NCBI GenBank assembly: GCA_035582835.1
Contig: JAYKAV010003066.1
Span: 1,112,122 to 1,176,121 of the forward strand
Source of the DNA: Phoebastria nigripes
Taxonomy: Eukaryota > Chordata > Aves > Procellariiformes > Diomedeidae
DNA: 64,000 bases
Reading direction: 5' to 3'
In this document: positions 38,201 through 48,890 of the stretch, one piece after another
How the letters are laid out: every line of letters starts with the position of its first letter
Position numbering within the stretch: position 1 is the first letter of the stretch
Made by a program: the position numbers and the translations under genes
The notes under the pieces: generated by a model
Databases searched by the model: none
What the model saw: only the letters and a program-made list of their open reading frames with translations
Told to the model about the DNA's origin: nothing

Positions 38201-41200
38201 TTTCCCCATGCGGAGGGAGGGGTTGAACACCGAGGGAGAGGGAAGCAGATGTTATGGACCTTTGAATTTAAAGCTGCAGATGTGAACAAGCAGGGGAAGA
38301 GGAAGAAATGGGTCGGTGGCAATTTCTGAGGAGCTACGCTGCCTGTCTCCAGGGTTTCTCCTGCCCAGCCAGCACAGCTCCCACTGCTCCTGCCCTGGCT
38401 CCTTGTAGCACCAGCTCCCTTAAAACCTCATTGAGGTCCTGCGCAGAGCTGGGCTTTGCCACCGCTTGGATTTAGTAAGCACAGCCAAAATCGACAGGGC
38501 TGTTGTCAGCAATGAGGCCTCGAGCATTCCTGACGTTTCTAGAGCCCATCCAGTTTTGTTCTTGAAAAGCTATGACTTCATGGGAATGCCACAGAGCCAC
38601 ATGCTGGATGTTATCGTCTGCATCGGTTACCTGCCCGATCGCTCCCCTTTGGCAGCTGTTTGAGTTGCACGTTCTCCAAAGCCAGGACTCAGCCTCCCAC
38701 GGCATTGGGAAGCTGAGCTCCCAACGCGTTTTAGGCAGAGCCTTTGCACTGCTCGGGGGCCTTGGCTACAAGGTCTGCATAGAGAACGACTAAATGACGT
38801 GTGTGGTGGATATGGCTCTACTGCCTGTGCAGTACAGTCACACCATGCATGCAAAACAGTAGTTCTCACGCTATTTTTGTAATGCCTTGCAGGACAGGAC
38901 TCCTCGTGGTAGGTCAGAAGTTGTGTGTGTTGGATTGTCTGTTCTGCAGCTTCACTGCAGCTTTGCGTTTTGACTCCATGGGGGTTTTTTTGCAGGAGGT
39001 CCACAGCCACCCAAGCTCGGTTCTGTTGTGCTTTGAGTATAGAGCTCCTTCAAGGCTTGGTCCTAGTGGAGTAGAATCCACTACTATGTACATGACACGT
39101 TAAAATTGTCATCTTCTAAAAGAAAAGAAGGAGAAAGATGATTAGGACACAAGAAAGCCTTATTATATGAAGAACTCCGNGTATTTCTTAACAGCTTGAG
39201 AACAGAACAGTGAAAACAGGGAAGGGACTGAAAAAGGGTGATTGCAGAGAGAAGGTGCAATGTGCATGTGGAAGGGCTTGTACGTAAAGAACAGAAGGTC
39301 CTCCATCAGTAAGGACGTCTTCTTCTGACCCATCGCAAAAAAACCAAACAAACCCAAATTCCAGAGTTTAGAACCAGAACCGTGATACTGAAAGCAATGT
39401 ATCCTACCAGATTTGGGGGGGAGGAAGAGGATGATGACATTGTAGCAATTCGGTTGTGGGTTGCTTTTAACTTTGTCTAGCATGGTATTTTACATCCTGG
39501 TGTTGTGTTTCTTACAGGTGAGTTCATTATTGGTCGTGTTATTAAAGCTATGAACAATAGCTGGCATCCAGAGTGCTTCTGCTGTGATATCTGCCAACAA
39601 GTATTGGCTGATATTGGATTTGTCAAGAATGCCGGCAGGTAGATCTTCACCCTTCCTTCTGTTACTGATCATGAATAAAATGAACTGAGAGAGGGGACTG
39701 AAAGGTTTTGGTTCCTGAAGCTTTCCAGCTGAGGTGGAGCAACTGAAGCATCTTTTGTGGGGAAAAGGTCTAAGAGTGCATCACAAAACGAAGAATGGGT
39801 ATCTTAAAATATACACTTAAAATATTAACAGTTTACCTACTTCAACACCAGATTTCTCAGCAAACATGTTCTTCATCTGGTAACACTTTGGGGCCATTGT
39901 GATACATAATAGGAGAGAAAACATCCAGATACAGAAGCATTGTCTTTATTTTTTTAATACTAGTTTTTACTTTCTTTTTCCAACTTGCGTTTCCAATTTT
40001 GGTCTCGCTTAGCACCTTATTTATTAATAATTGCTTTAAGTTCAGTGGGACACTTCACAGAATAGAATATTTTTACCAGCTGTGATCACAAGAATGTTTT
40101 ACAAATGGATTCTGTGGCCATTGGCTTCATATTATAATATGATATGCATACTTATTTACAGAATTAGGACGTGTGTGGTCATGCAGCTTCCAATCTAAAT
40201 TTTTAAGATTTTGAGAGTAAAACATTCAGCAGTGAGAATCTGTCACAAACTTTGTTTTCTGTGTTTCAACACAGCTTAAACTCAAATGAGCTGAAGAAAT
40301 TATATCCCTGTGGTGACAGAAAATAAAATGATATCCCTCCCTCTTCTGAACTTGGTTTGCCTAACAAGGAAGTTGTTTTAAAGACTATTTTCTCTCCAAA
40401 AAAGGCTGATTGAAATGAGGTTCTAATAGATTTTTTGTTTATATTTTGCACTGTAGTACCTGGTACCAGTACTTACCTCTTTTTTTAATGCTGTTTCAGA
40501 CATCTCTGCCGTCCTTGCCATAACAGGGAAAAAGCCAGAGGCCTGGGAAAGTACATTTGCCAGAAGTGTCATGCCATTATTGACGAACAGCCTCTCATAT
40601 TCAAAAATGATCCTTATCACCCCGATCATTTCAACTGTGCAAACTGCGGGTAACTTGAGTTCTGCAAAGGAAAACCGGGAAATGCTGGGTTTATTTGCTT
40701 CGTCGATTTACATCTTAAAGTGAAAACCTGTCCTGTACAACTGGCAAGAGGGGTGGGGTCTGGGTGCCTTGCGGCCAGATGTGTGTTACTGCTTTTGGGA
40801 TGGTGGAGTTGGACCTTGAGTTCAAACAACAGCTGACCTGTTGGGGAGTAAAGGAAGGTTGGACTCTGCAGGACAAGGTGGTACCTTACAAAATACGAAG
40901 TACGGACACAGTGAAATGATAGCTTGTTATTCTGCTGCAAGAGGAAGAAAAGTGGTCCTCTTTGGCTGCTTGAGTTACTATCTTGCCTATGTTATTTCTT
41001 TTTAGTTGAGTGGTGTGCAAACTTTGTTCTCTCCTTTTAAAGCCATAGCCTCTTAGAAGCTTTCTCCCACCTCATCTTATCAGCTTCTGCAACTGCAGTA
41101 CATGAAGCTGCACATTTCTACATCCTGCACTGGTGCAGAGATCAGGGGGCATTGCAGGATACAGCACGGATTATTAGTGCTTCATTTCTGGTGCAAAGGA

Positions 41201-44200
41201 AGCTATCGTTTCAGTGCCATAGCAAAGGCTGATTTGAATAACAACATGTGGTAGTGTGTCAGTGGCAACCAGCTGAGAGTACAGTGACATTTAAAGTTTA
41301 GCTGTTCTCAGTATTCTAACCATGCAAATTACTAAAAAGTAGAGCATATGAGATTCTGCAATGGGCAATGAATAAACTTAGCTAGCTCATGTGGGTCCGT
41401 AGTTTTCTCTCTCTGAAGTTTGATACAACAGGGAAAACGTACCTAGTTGTAGAAGACGACATTTTACTTTCAGTTACAGTTATGCAAATATAAAATAAAC
41501 TGGTGATAAGAGTGCCAGAATATAACCCAAACATGTCTACAGCTTGCACACACACATTTGTGCTACATAACCAGAATGCAGAACGACAATAGCTCAGTAG
41601 CTGTTTTCAGAGAGACTTAGTGCATCTCGCTTAGCAGCCTGTTCTGGGTTTACTGGGTTTACAGTCTTGAACTATGTTGAACTATGTCATATTTGATGCT
41701 GCTGCATTACTGTAGTACAAATACAATTTCTAAAACAAATGCTAAAAATTATTTTTTTTCTTTTCAGAAACTCTCAAGAGTTGACATTGTTCGGTGCCTT
41801 TATTCATGCTCTCAATTCATTAACTTTTGAACAGGAAGGAACTTACTGCTGATGCTCGTGAGTTGAAGGGAGAATTATACTGCTTACCCTGCCATGACAA
41901 AATGGGTGTCCCCATCTGTGGGGCATGTAGAAGACCAATTGAAGGCCGTGTGGTGAATGCTATGGGCAAACAATGGCACGTGGAGGTAAACATCAGATGA
42001 TACATTGTCTTTTCCAAACATAAACGTTAACATACTTATCTGGGATTTTGCTGATCAATTTCAATGAAAGGATTTGCAAAGTATGCAGCGATGATTAGTA
42101 AATGCCGTCTCCTAATCCCATCTTCAGCCTTCTTGTGGCTGGTCTTCCACGTGAAATAGGAGTTACCTCCTACCCTGCAGAGAGCTTTGACTGTGAAGCT
42201 AAGATCAGTAATCAAAGGAAGCACTGTGAGGTCCTTATGAAAGAAAATTTCAGAGTGCAAAACAGTACATGTGGAAAAGCATTAAAATTCTGTGGCAACC
42301 ATAATATTACTGAGCATCATAATACCCTTATGTCTTCCATAGTCACCTGCCATGTAAATATCTCTAAAGGACTTTATGTGAAGGTTCGTATTTCAGGGCC
42401 ATGTACAAGATTTAGGAAGATAAGCAGTCTATTCCTTTTGTTGTTTTGAAAATCTCCTCCAGCAAACGCTTTCTTCACAAGAGCGTAACGTTGGTGCAAA
42501 TTACTTAAAATCTCTTCATTCTGTTCATTGATAACATATCAGAATCCCTTTGCTTGATTTTTTTTTTTTTAGTGGTCTAAATGTAGAGACAAAAAAGTTT
42601 TAACTCTCCTTTTTAAGATGGCACAGCTAGCTCAGTAGACTTCAATCATGTTCAGTACTGGGCTTGGTTGGTTTGCTTTCCAGAAAAAATACCATTACTT
42701 CCAAGTAATCAAAAAAAATGTACGTAATTTTCTTTGTAGCATTTTGTTTGTGCAAAATGTGAAAAGCCATTCCTGGGTCATCGTCATTACGAGAGAAAAG
42801 GCTTGGCGTATTGTGAGACCCACTACAATCAGGTAAGGTTGCATCTTTTTAAAAATGGTGTTAATTGGTAAACTCATTAATTGGTTTTATTAGATAGAGA
42901 TGGAAATCCATGGACATTCTTCTGTTTTCTTATAGGCACCTGTGGGTATAATGCCAGTTAGCAGATGTTCTGTTGCAGTTAATTTATATGGGTTTCTCTA
43001 TACATTGGTCTGGTATTGAGAAAGAAAACTGCAGGGATTTCACAAAGGCTAGCCAGGACAATCAGTATCGAGTTGTTCATCAAGCTTAGTGGTACTTAAG
43101 TAGAGCTGTTATGAGCTTTTACGTGTCTGTGAGATCAGAGCAGCTAATGACACCCAATCTTTCCCAAGAAGCTAAAGAAGATTTGCCACTCAGTAGCTGC
43201 AGTTTAAGATGCGGCCCTAGTGAGTAGTGTGGTTTTCCCTACAGCTGTGACTCTTAAGATGACTGTGTGTTAACATACACTGCATCACCCAGCTCATTCA
43301 TCAGGTTGGTGAAGACTGCGAAGACTAGATTTGTCAGAGGACACCGCCTAGTGACCGCTTGCATTTATATAGGAGTTATATACCGTGGTACCATCTCTCT
43401 CCAGACTCCCTTGATTGTGTAGTCCAGCACCACGATGTATAGACCTTTTTATTTGGAAGCCATCTGCGTTGTGTCATGTCCACCTCTTTGCTTGTATAAA
43501 TACAAAACTAGGGGTTACAATTGGGAGTTGTAAGGTATCTGCTAATTACAGATGGATTCTTAATTTGTCAGTGATGAAGGGCAGATGATTGAAATGTTGC
43601 TGGCATACTTGTAGACAATAAATGCCATGACATTAGTAGTAATGGTGTTGCAGCCATAATGGGGCAAGTACATATACCAGGCAACCAGCTGTACATAGAG
43701 TGGATGTCTTTTACTAGGTTAACCACTACAGTTAGAGAAAATAAATACATGAAATTTTGGGAACTTCTTAATTGTTACATTGTGGACAAATGTTAAGCCT
43801 GGAAATAGAATGAATAATTTTTGGCCTAAATTTTCCTTTTTTTCTTTTCTTTTCTTTTTTTTTTTTTAATAAAAATAACATTTCCTTACAGTTCTTGCCA
43901 GAAACAGCAATATGTTGTTCTAGTCATGCATGTAAGTCCAAATTGGCTGATTAGTAGTGATGTATATGTGACACCAACTGCTGTACTTCAAATGTTCAGG
44001 ATTAGCGAAATGTTAAAACAAAACAAAACCGTATTTACAGAGGATCAAACAGATGTAAACAAATGTTTTCATCTTTAATATTGTAAAGACTTTTTGTGAT
44101 GAAATGATGCAAAACATACTTGGAAAACCAAACCAGACTTGCCAGCATTCTCTTTATTTTACTGAAATAAATAGCAAAGCTATTGTGCTCATCAGCTGAA

Positions 44201-47200
44201 ATACAGTTATTTTGTTAGTTTGAGAAGCTACCCTCGATAAAATCATTACATTAAAAATTCATTACTTCTCTTTTGTCTTCAGCTATTTGGTGATGTTTGT
44301 TTCCATTGCAACCGTGTGATTGAAGGAGATGGTAAGCACTTTTCTGTTTCCTTAATGTTCCTTTCTGATGGAACTTCACTTTAAAAGTGCAAGTAAGGGG
44401 AAAGCAGCTCCCTGTTGAATCCTTGATTGTTCTCATTAAAACAAAAACAGCCATTCTCTTGATCAGAAATTAGGCTAGAGCTGATTAGTCAGAGACCAAA
44501 TGGTGTTTCATGATGGTGTGGAAGACCACCCAGTGACTGAAGAGAACTGGTCAACTGGAAACCCTTTAGTAACATGCAAAGACCAGGGATGCTGGGAGAT
44601 GCACAGAGGTGGCTTCCTGCCCCACCGACTTCAAGAAAGAACACAGGCAAGGGCGAGGATGACCACACAGGCATCTCCTCAACAAATTTAGAGATCATGA
44701 CCCAAATTTGAAAAAGTATTTAGATATTGAAAGATGTGGGTGGGCACTCTAAGGGATTTTTTTAAAGTGCCTAGTTTCCATTATTTCAGTTTGGTTCCTA
44801 GAGATATCTACCTATCTGTCGCAGTCACCTGTCTTTTGAAAATCTAGGCTGATGATAATGTCACAAAACCAGGAAAGATCATATTTGGAAAGATGTGTCC
44901 TGTAAAGGCAGAACTGGAAGCAAGTGTGTTAAGTTTGGGGTGGTTTTTTTTTGGGGGGGGAAGTGTTTTGGAGGGGTTTTTTTGGACAACCAGCTATGAT
45001 AAAATGCCAAAAAACAAATGATTCTACCTGAAATAATGCAACATTATTATGTGCCTATTTACCCCTGCCTGAAGTAAATACTGTAATACCAGCTAAGCCA
45101 AAGCCATTAGCAAAGTGGGAGGAAGCCTTCAGCAAGTAAAAAGAGACATAAAGTAGTTTACAGACATGTAAATATAGGGTGGGACATACATTCCAGAGAT
45201 GTGCTTTCCCCACATTTTCTGGACTGGACTATACCTGCAGAACGACAATCCAGAACGCCTTGGAGGAAACAGTGTCCTCCTCTTCATTAAAATCCTACTA
45301 GAATGAGCGGAACTGGATCTTGAGGTGAATGAATAAATTCAGCCGTGTCTGATAACTACATTTCTGTATGTTTCTAATGTTACACCACATAATCTGACAG
45401 GCATATTGTATGTTTTGGTCTCTGAACTGAACGGAATGTGGTGTAATGCAGTAATTTCTTTATTTTCAATGTACATCTTCAATTATTTTACATTTCTTCT
45501 TTCATTTCTGCACAGAAATTTGACACTGCTGTCACAAATGAGTATCCAGTATTGTTCTCTCTCTGATGAAACAAACATCTGTGGCAGCAGTTTTTCAGGA
45601 GGGTGTTTATGACTATTACGGAAATTGCTTGGTAGCAAAGACTTTCATCTGACTAGTATTATTTTGGCAAGCAGTGGAATAACTATGCTTCGGTGGATGT
45701 GCTTGCCCCATGGTGCAGGAAAAAAAGCTCTGCGTGACAACGCTCTGGTTCTGTTTGTTGTTGACAAAATGCTGTATTTTATGAGAAAACCATTGTTCTG
45801 CATCTTCTAACATAGATTAAGAAGAGAGGCAAATTTTGGCAGGGAAAAGTGGAAAGGTACATTGAAAGAGAGGAAGAACAGAAAACGGATTGAGATACAG
45901 AACAAAGAGAAAATAGTTACTTTCTCTCCAAAGCAAAGAATAAAAATATATCCAAGTTTGTCTTGATCAAGTAATTTATCCCACGAGTCCATAAATTTTT
46001 TCACCTTGGTAGTGCTGATTTACCAGCAGTGTCCTGACTGCTGGCTTCATGTTATTTTCTTCGGCTGGGCAAGTGCTACCATTGATGGCACTGCAGTCTG
46101 AACAGGAGCTGAGAAATGAAATCGAATGAAAACATAAACACCTTCTTGCTGGATTGCTTTTCAGCTGAAAAAGTCTCCTGATTAAGTTGGACACACAGCC
46201 TCATAAAACAGTTGCCTGAGGTCAGCGTGCTATGAGACGAGGTGGAAGCAGGCAACAGGAGGCAGAAATAGGTTAAACTGGTCTTGCTGGTGAACACAGA
46301 GCTGTATGGACCCTCAGAGACAGCTTTATCAATGCTTCACAGTCCGGCTACACTACACTCACCTGTGCCTTCCTAGTCTTGCCACGTTATTGTTACGGTC
46401 CTTAATACTCGATACAAGAATCAAATGACTGTTCTTCATGCCTCATGAACATGTGAGCTTAAAATTTTTGTCATACCTTTTTTTTCTTTTCTGTAATGCT
46501 AATGATTTCTTTTTTTCCCATCACCCTAGTTGTGTCTGCTCTGAATAAGGCATGGTGTGTGAACTGTTTTGCTTGTTCAACTTGCAACACTAAGTTAACA
46601 CTCAAGTAAGTTTATCGATAAGTGTGATGCCTTCAAAACGTATCGGTGGTTATCTTCAAGATGTTGCTATGGTGTAACTGTTATGGTATGAAAAACATAT
46701 AAGCAGCATTGAGAAAATATGTGCATCTTTCTTCCTCTTGCTCCACTTACTAATTTACATCTCGTTCAGCTGTCTGCTCAGGTCTTCCTTCAGTTAGTCT
46801 TCTTAACTCTTCTCCTTTTCTGTCCTTTATTTTTTCTGTGTTTAACTCTAAAGGGATAAGTTTGTTGAAATTGATCTAAAGCCTGTCTGCAAACACTGTT
46901 ATGAGAAAATGCCAGATGAATTTAAACGACGACTTGCCAAACGGGAACGTGAAGCGAAGGATAAAGAGAAGCAGAAAAAGAAAAAGCCAATCTGTTTGTA
47001 AACTTTTTTTCCTTCTCACCACCACCTCTGCTCCTTTCTTCTTTGGTCAGTGCTAAGGATGCTTTTATTTTAAGTTTTTGCATGAATTTATGGCAATCAA
47101 AACCAAAATATTTTTCACACAACTACAACTTGAAATACTAACTTGTTATTCCATTGTCATGTGTTTAGTCTGTTTAGCTCTACAATTAGGTTTGAAAGGC

Positions 47201-47551
47201 TTTTTAAATGACACAGTTAATAAATGTGGACATTTGGGTAAAAACTACATAACTTACTCAACAGGGTATTGTAACTACTGTCTGCAATGTATAACCTTGT
47301 GAAAGTAACTTCATATAAATGTATAAATTGCAGTTGTAATTTTTTGCCTGTGCACGTTTAATAGGATATTTTATTTTATTTTTTTTCACTGTCCCTGCTG
47401 CTAAAACTTTGTCTGGTTTTTGCTTTGTCGTTTTAGGAATAAATTTGTTGAGTTTGATATGAAGCCTGTCTGCAAAAAGTGTTACGAGAAGTTTCCTCTA
47501 GAGCTGAAGAAAAGACTGAAGAAACTAGCTGAAACTTTGGGAAGGAAGTAA
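31043..47551 (+). CDS. LIMS1: LIMS1 (PINCH1) LIM-only focal adhesion adaptor, spliced canonical CDS
   Basis: Joining exons 31043-31198, 37376-37442, 39518-39638, 40500-40649, 41835-41985, 42740-42832, 44283-44331, 46530-46605 and 47437-47551 gives 978 nt: 325 codons and a TAA stop, the usual PINCH1 length. Phases agree at every junction and all introns are GT-AG. The product has five LIM zinc-finger domains, at about residues 10-60, 71-121, 135-185, 193-243 and 252-303, each with spaced Cys/His ligands, then a basic C terminus ([14 protein letters not shown]). In the known family, LIM1 binds the ankyrin repeats of integrin-linked kinase and LIM4 binds the SH3 adaptor NCK2, in the ILK-PINCH-parvin complex of focal adhesions. 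LIMS2 is the closest alternative, but the C-terminal sequence fits LIMS1, and RANBP2 next door agrees with LIMS1 synteny. Confidence 0.96.
35191..35233. repeat. (TAC)14 microsatellite with adjoining (TAA)n
   Basis: About 14 uninterrupted TAC units, followed after a short break (ATTATCTTG) by TAATAATAATAATAAAATAAAAT. It lies in intron 2 of LIMS1. Confidence 0.97.
36775..36838 (+). repeat. CR1 LINE 3' tail, plus orientation
   Basis: The sequence ...TTGGACTTGATGATCTTAGGGGTCTTTTCCAACCTAAATGATTCTATGATTCTATGAA is the CR1 3' end with its terminal octamer repeats. Only about 60 bp is recognisable. It lies in LIMS1 intron 2 and is the only CR1 here in the same orientation as the gene. Confidence 0.92.
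37376..37442 (+). CDS. LIMS1: LIMS1 exon 3
   Basis: Acceptor CATTTGCAG|TTTGAAGG, donor CAATGTG|GTAAGT; 67 nt. It encodes the end of LIM1 ([15 protein letters not shown]) and the first Cys pair of LIM2 (CCHQC). Confidence 0.95.
37704..37757. repeat. Imperfect ~27-bp direct tandem duplication
   Basis: Two adjacent copies of CCATTCATGAATTCCTGATT plus ATATACA, the second lacking two bases and ending in a slightly longer AT run. It lies in LIMS1 intron 3. Confidence 0.85.
39518..39638 (+). CDS. LIMS1: LIMS1 exon 4
   Basis: Acceptor TTCTTACAG|GTGAGTTC, donor GCCGGCAG|GTAGAT; 121 nt. It encodes most of LIM2 ([19 protein letters not shown], then [15 protein letters not shown]). The first exon bases GTGAGT look like a donor, but phase and protein match place the exon start here. 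Confidence 0.95.
40500..40649 (+). CDS. LIMS1: LIMS1 exon 5
   Basis: Acceptor CTGTTTCAG|ACATCTCT, donor AACTGCGG|GTAACT; 150 nt. It encodes the end of LIM2 ([15 protein letters not shown]) and most of LIM3 ([17 protein letters not shown], then [10 protein letters not shown]). Confidence 0.95.
41835..41985 (+). CDS. LIMS1: LIMS1 exon 6
   Basis: Acceptor TTTTGAACAG|GAAGGAAC, donor GTGGAG|GTAAAC; 151 nt. It encodes the rest of LIM3 ([16 protein letters not shown]) and the first finger of LIM4 ([15 protein letters not shown], then KQWHVE). Confidence 0.95.
42740..42832 (+). CDS. LIMS1: LIMS1 exon 7
   Basis: Acceptor TTCTTTGTAG|CATTTTGT, donor AATCAG|GTAAGG; 93 nt, phase 0 at both ends. It encodes the second finger of LIM4 ([11 protein letters not shown] to CETHYNQ). 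Confidence 0.95.
44283..44331 (+). CDS. LIMS1: LIMS1 exon 8
   Basis: A short 49-nt exon: acceptor TTTTGTCTTCAG|CTATTTGG, donor GGAGATG|GTAAGC. It encodes [16 protein letters not shown], the first Cys pair of LIM5. Confidence 0.94.
44332..46529 (+). other. LIMS1: LIMS1 intron 8
   Basis: About 2.2 kb, GT-AG borders. No exon, repeat family or RNA gene was recognised. There is a G-rich patch at about 44936-44980. Confidence 0.75.
46530..46605 (+). CDS. LIMS1: LIMS1 exon 9 (branch point for two alternative C termini)
   Basis: Acceptor TCACCCTAG|TTGTGTCT, donor ACTCAA|GTAAGT; 76 nt. It encodes [19 protein letters not shown] and NTKLTL of LIM5. It ends in phase 2 and can join in frame either to 46854 or to 47437. 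Confidence 0.95.
46854..47001 (+). CDS. LIMS1: LIMS1 alternative last exon 10a (long, polybasic C terminus)
   Basis: Acceptor TTAACTCTAAAG|GGATAAGT. Joined to exon 9 it encodes [19 protein letters not shown], closing LIM5, then a lysine- and arginine-rich helix and the end KKKKPICL before TAA. It replaces the 38-residue standard tail with 49 residues, giving 336 residues with the canonical start. The first 20 or so residues are clearly paralogous to exon 10b ([19 protein letters not shown]), so the two exons arose by duplication and are mutually exclusive ways to finish the same zinc finger. From memory, a similar tail is present in mammalian LIMS1/LIMS4 isoforms. Confidence 0.9.
47219..47224 (+). 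terminator. LIMS1: AATAAA signal, candidate for the exon 10a transcript
   Basis: AATAAA lies 218 bases after the exon 10a stop and before exon 10b. If used, transcripts ending in exon 10a would finish near 47240, making the choice a contest between splicing to 10b and polyadenylation. Confidence 0.45.
47437..47551 (+). CDS. LIMS1: LIMS1 standard last coding exon 10b
   Basis: Acceptor TCGTTTTAG|GAATAAAT. It encodes [20 protein letters not shown] and the C-terminal helix to LGRK, with TAA at 47549-47551. This is the standard PINCH1 C terminus and brings the protein to 325 residues. Confidence 0.95.
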
Positions 47552-47895
47552 AGACCTCATCTGCTCTCCCCTTCCTTTGTGAAAATCTTACATGTATTAC
47601 TTGGGGGGGGGGAGGGCTGCTCTGAGGCTGCAATCAGACAGCAAATGATGATGCTTATTTGTTGATAAACAGACCATACTTCCGAACTAAATTAAATACC
47701 AGCTCACCTGAAAGGTTTCTGACCCTGATAATGCAGTTGAAGTGATGCAATTGGCCCATTCTGCACAGTAATCTCTGCAGAAATTTATAGACACAGAAAA
47801 TTTGCTTGTGAATACCTGCAAAAACAAACTGTGCAAATGCGTCCAACTTCAGGGGCACATACTGTCATTTATATTAATGAAAGTATTAACCTTCA

Positions 47896-47901
47896 AATAA
47901 A
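47896..47901 (+). terminator. LIMS1: Proximal AATAAA signal of LIMS1
   Basis: AATAAA 345 bases after the exon 10b stop, immediately upstream of the palindrome at 47916-47943. It could give a short 3' UTR. Confidence 0.4.
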
Positions 47902-47915
47902 GCATGCACACAAAA

Positions 47916-47943
47916 CTTGCCCAAGTCAAGTGACTTGGGCAAG
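47916..47943. repeat. LIMS1: Perfect palindrome, 13-bp arms
   Basis: CTTGCCCAAGTCA, a two-base centre (AG), then TGACTTGGGCAAG. In RNA it could form a stem with at most a small terminal loop after opening the innermost pairs. It sits 15 bases after an AATAAA in the LIMS1 3' UTR. Confidence 0.95.
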
Positions 47944-48864
47944 AAACCCACATACTTTGCCTTGTGGAAAAATTCAGGCTTGGATTTCAGGCCAAGTCGT
48001 CTCATTCAAGGAGCCTTGTTTCAGATGGTTTGAAAAGTATTAGATTTCTAAATACAGTCACTGTACAAATGACCTACTTCTGGTAGATTATGCTTACATG
48101 ATGAATCTTTGTACATCAGGCTTAGCATGAAATACCTATATAAAATATATATTCCTATTGCAAGAAATGAGCATACTCAGAACTACTTGAATTTTGCTAT
48201 ATTCCACTCAAAATAACACATTAACTTTTATATATGCTTTTGCATTCTATTTACTTTTCGTGCCTTATTCTGCTGGACCATACATAACAGTGTTCCATTA
48301 AATATATATATAGTTTTATTTTTTATTTCGTATTTTTATGCAGAAACTATATACAAGGTGTTTTCAAAAGATAACATACTTTGCCTTAATTATAAAGGAT
48401 GCGAGAAGTGTTTTATTTCAAATGTGAACACCTGAGCTTAAAATTTAGCTTCTAGACTTCATTAATTTTCAGAACAATACTGAAAATGCGTATTTCAATT
48501 AACTGGCAATATTACTTTTACACCTATGAGTGTAAATATACAAGGTTTGATCCTGCTAGGATCTACTTCTTTAGCCATCCTCAAGAACTGAGCTCACAAA
48601 TCATCAGAATTCCTTGTAACATACATTTAATTGTTTTATACTGTTGACTTCTGTCCATGCAAATCTCTTTTATTTTCCCCTTATAGAAAATACAGTTACT
48701 TAGGACTTCTTGATGGTACTACATTACGAAGTACGCAAACATTTTTTATTTTTTTATATTAGTGACTTAAACAGATTTTATGTAATTACATCATAGGAAG
48801 TAAAATTTTCTTTCCTGTTTACGAAAAATTAGTTGCTTTAAAATGTCTGCTTTCCAGTGTCATC

Positions 48865-48870
48865 AATAAA
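48865..48870 (+). terminator. LIMS1: Distal AATAAA polyadenylation signal of LIMS1
   Basis: CATCAATAAAGG about 1.3 kb after the stop, followed by a G/T-richer stretch (GAGTGCTTGAGAAGGGTGGG). It is the best candidate for the main 3' end. Confidence 0.5.
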
Positions 48871-48890
48871 GGCTATGTTATTAAACCTTG

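Larger units (their letters stand above)
47552..48890 (+). other. LIMS1: LIMS1 3' UTR
   Basis: AT-rich sequence after the stop, with a G-run (47602-47612), a perfect palindrome at 47916-47943, an AATAAA at 47896-47901 and another at 48865-48870. The 3' end is placed about 20 bases after the second signal. Longer or shorter forms are possible. Confidence 0.6.

Noticed and set aside
44505..44545. C/D-box-like snoRNA (ATGATGG...CTGA)
   Set aside because: The spacing is far too short and there is no terminal stem.
46990..47001. CAAX prenylation box at the end of exon 10a (KPICL)
   Set aside because: The cysteine is second from the C-terminal end, not fourth, so it does not fit a CAAX motif.
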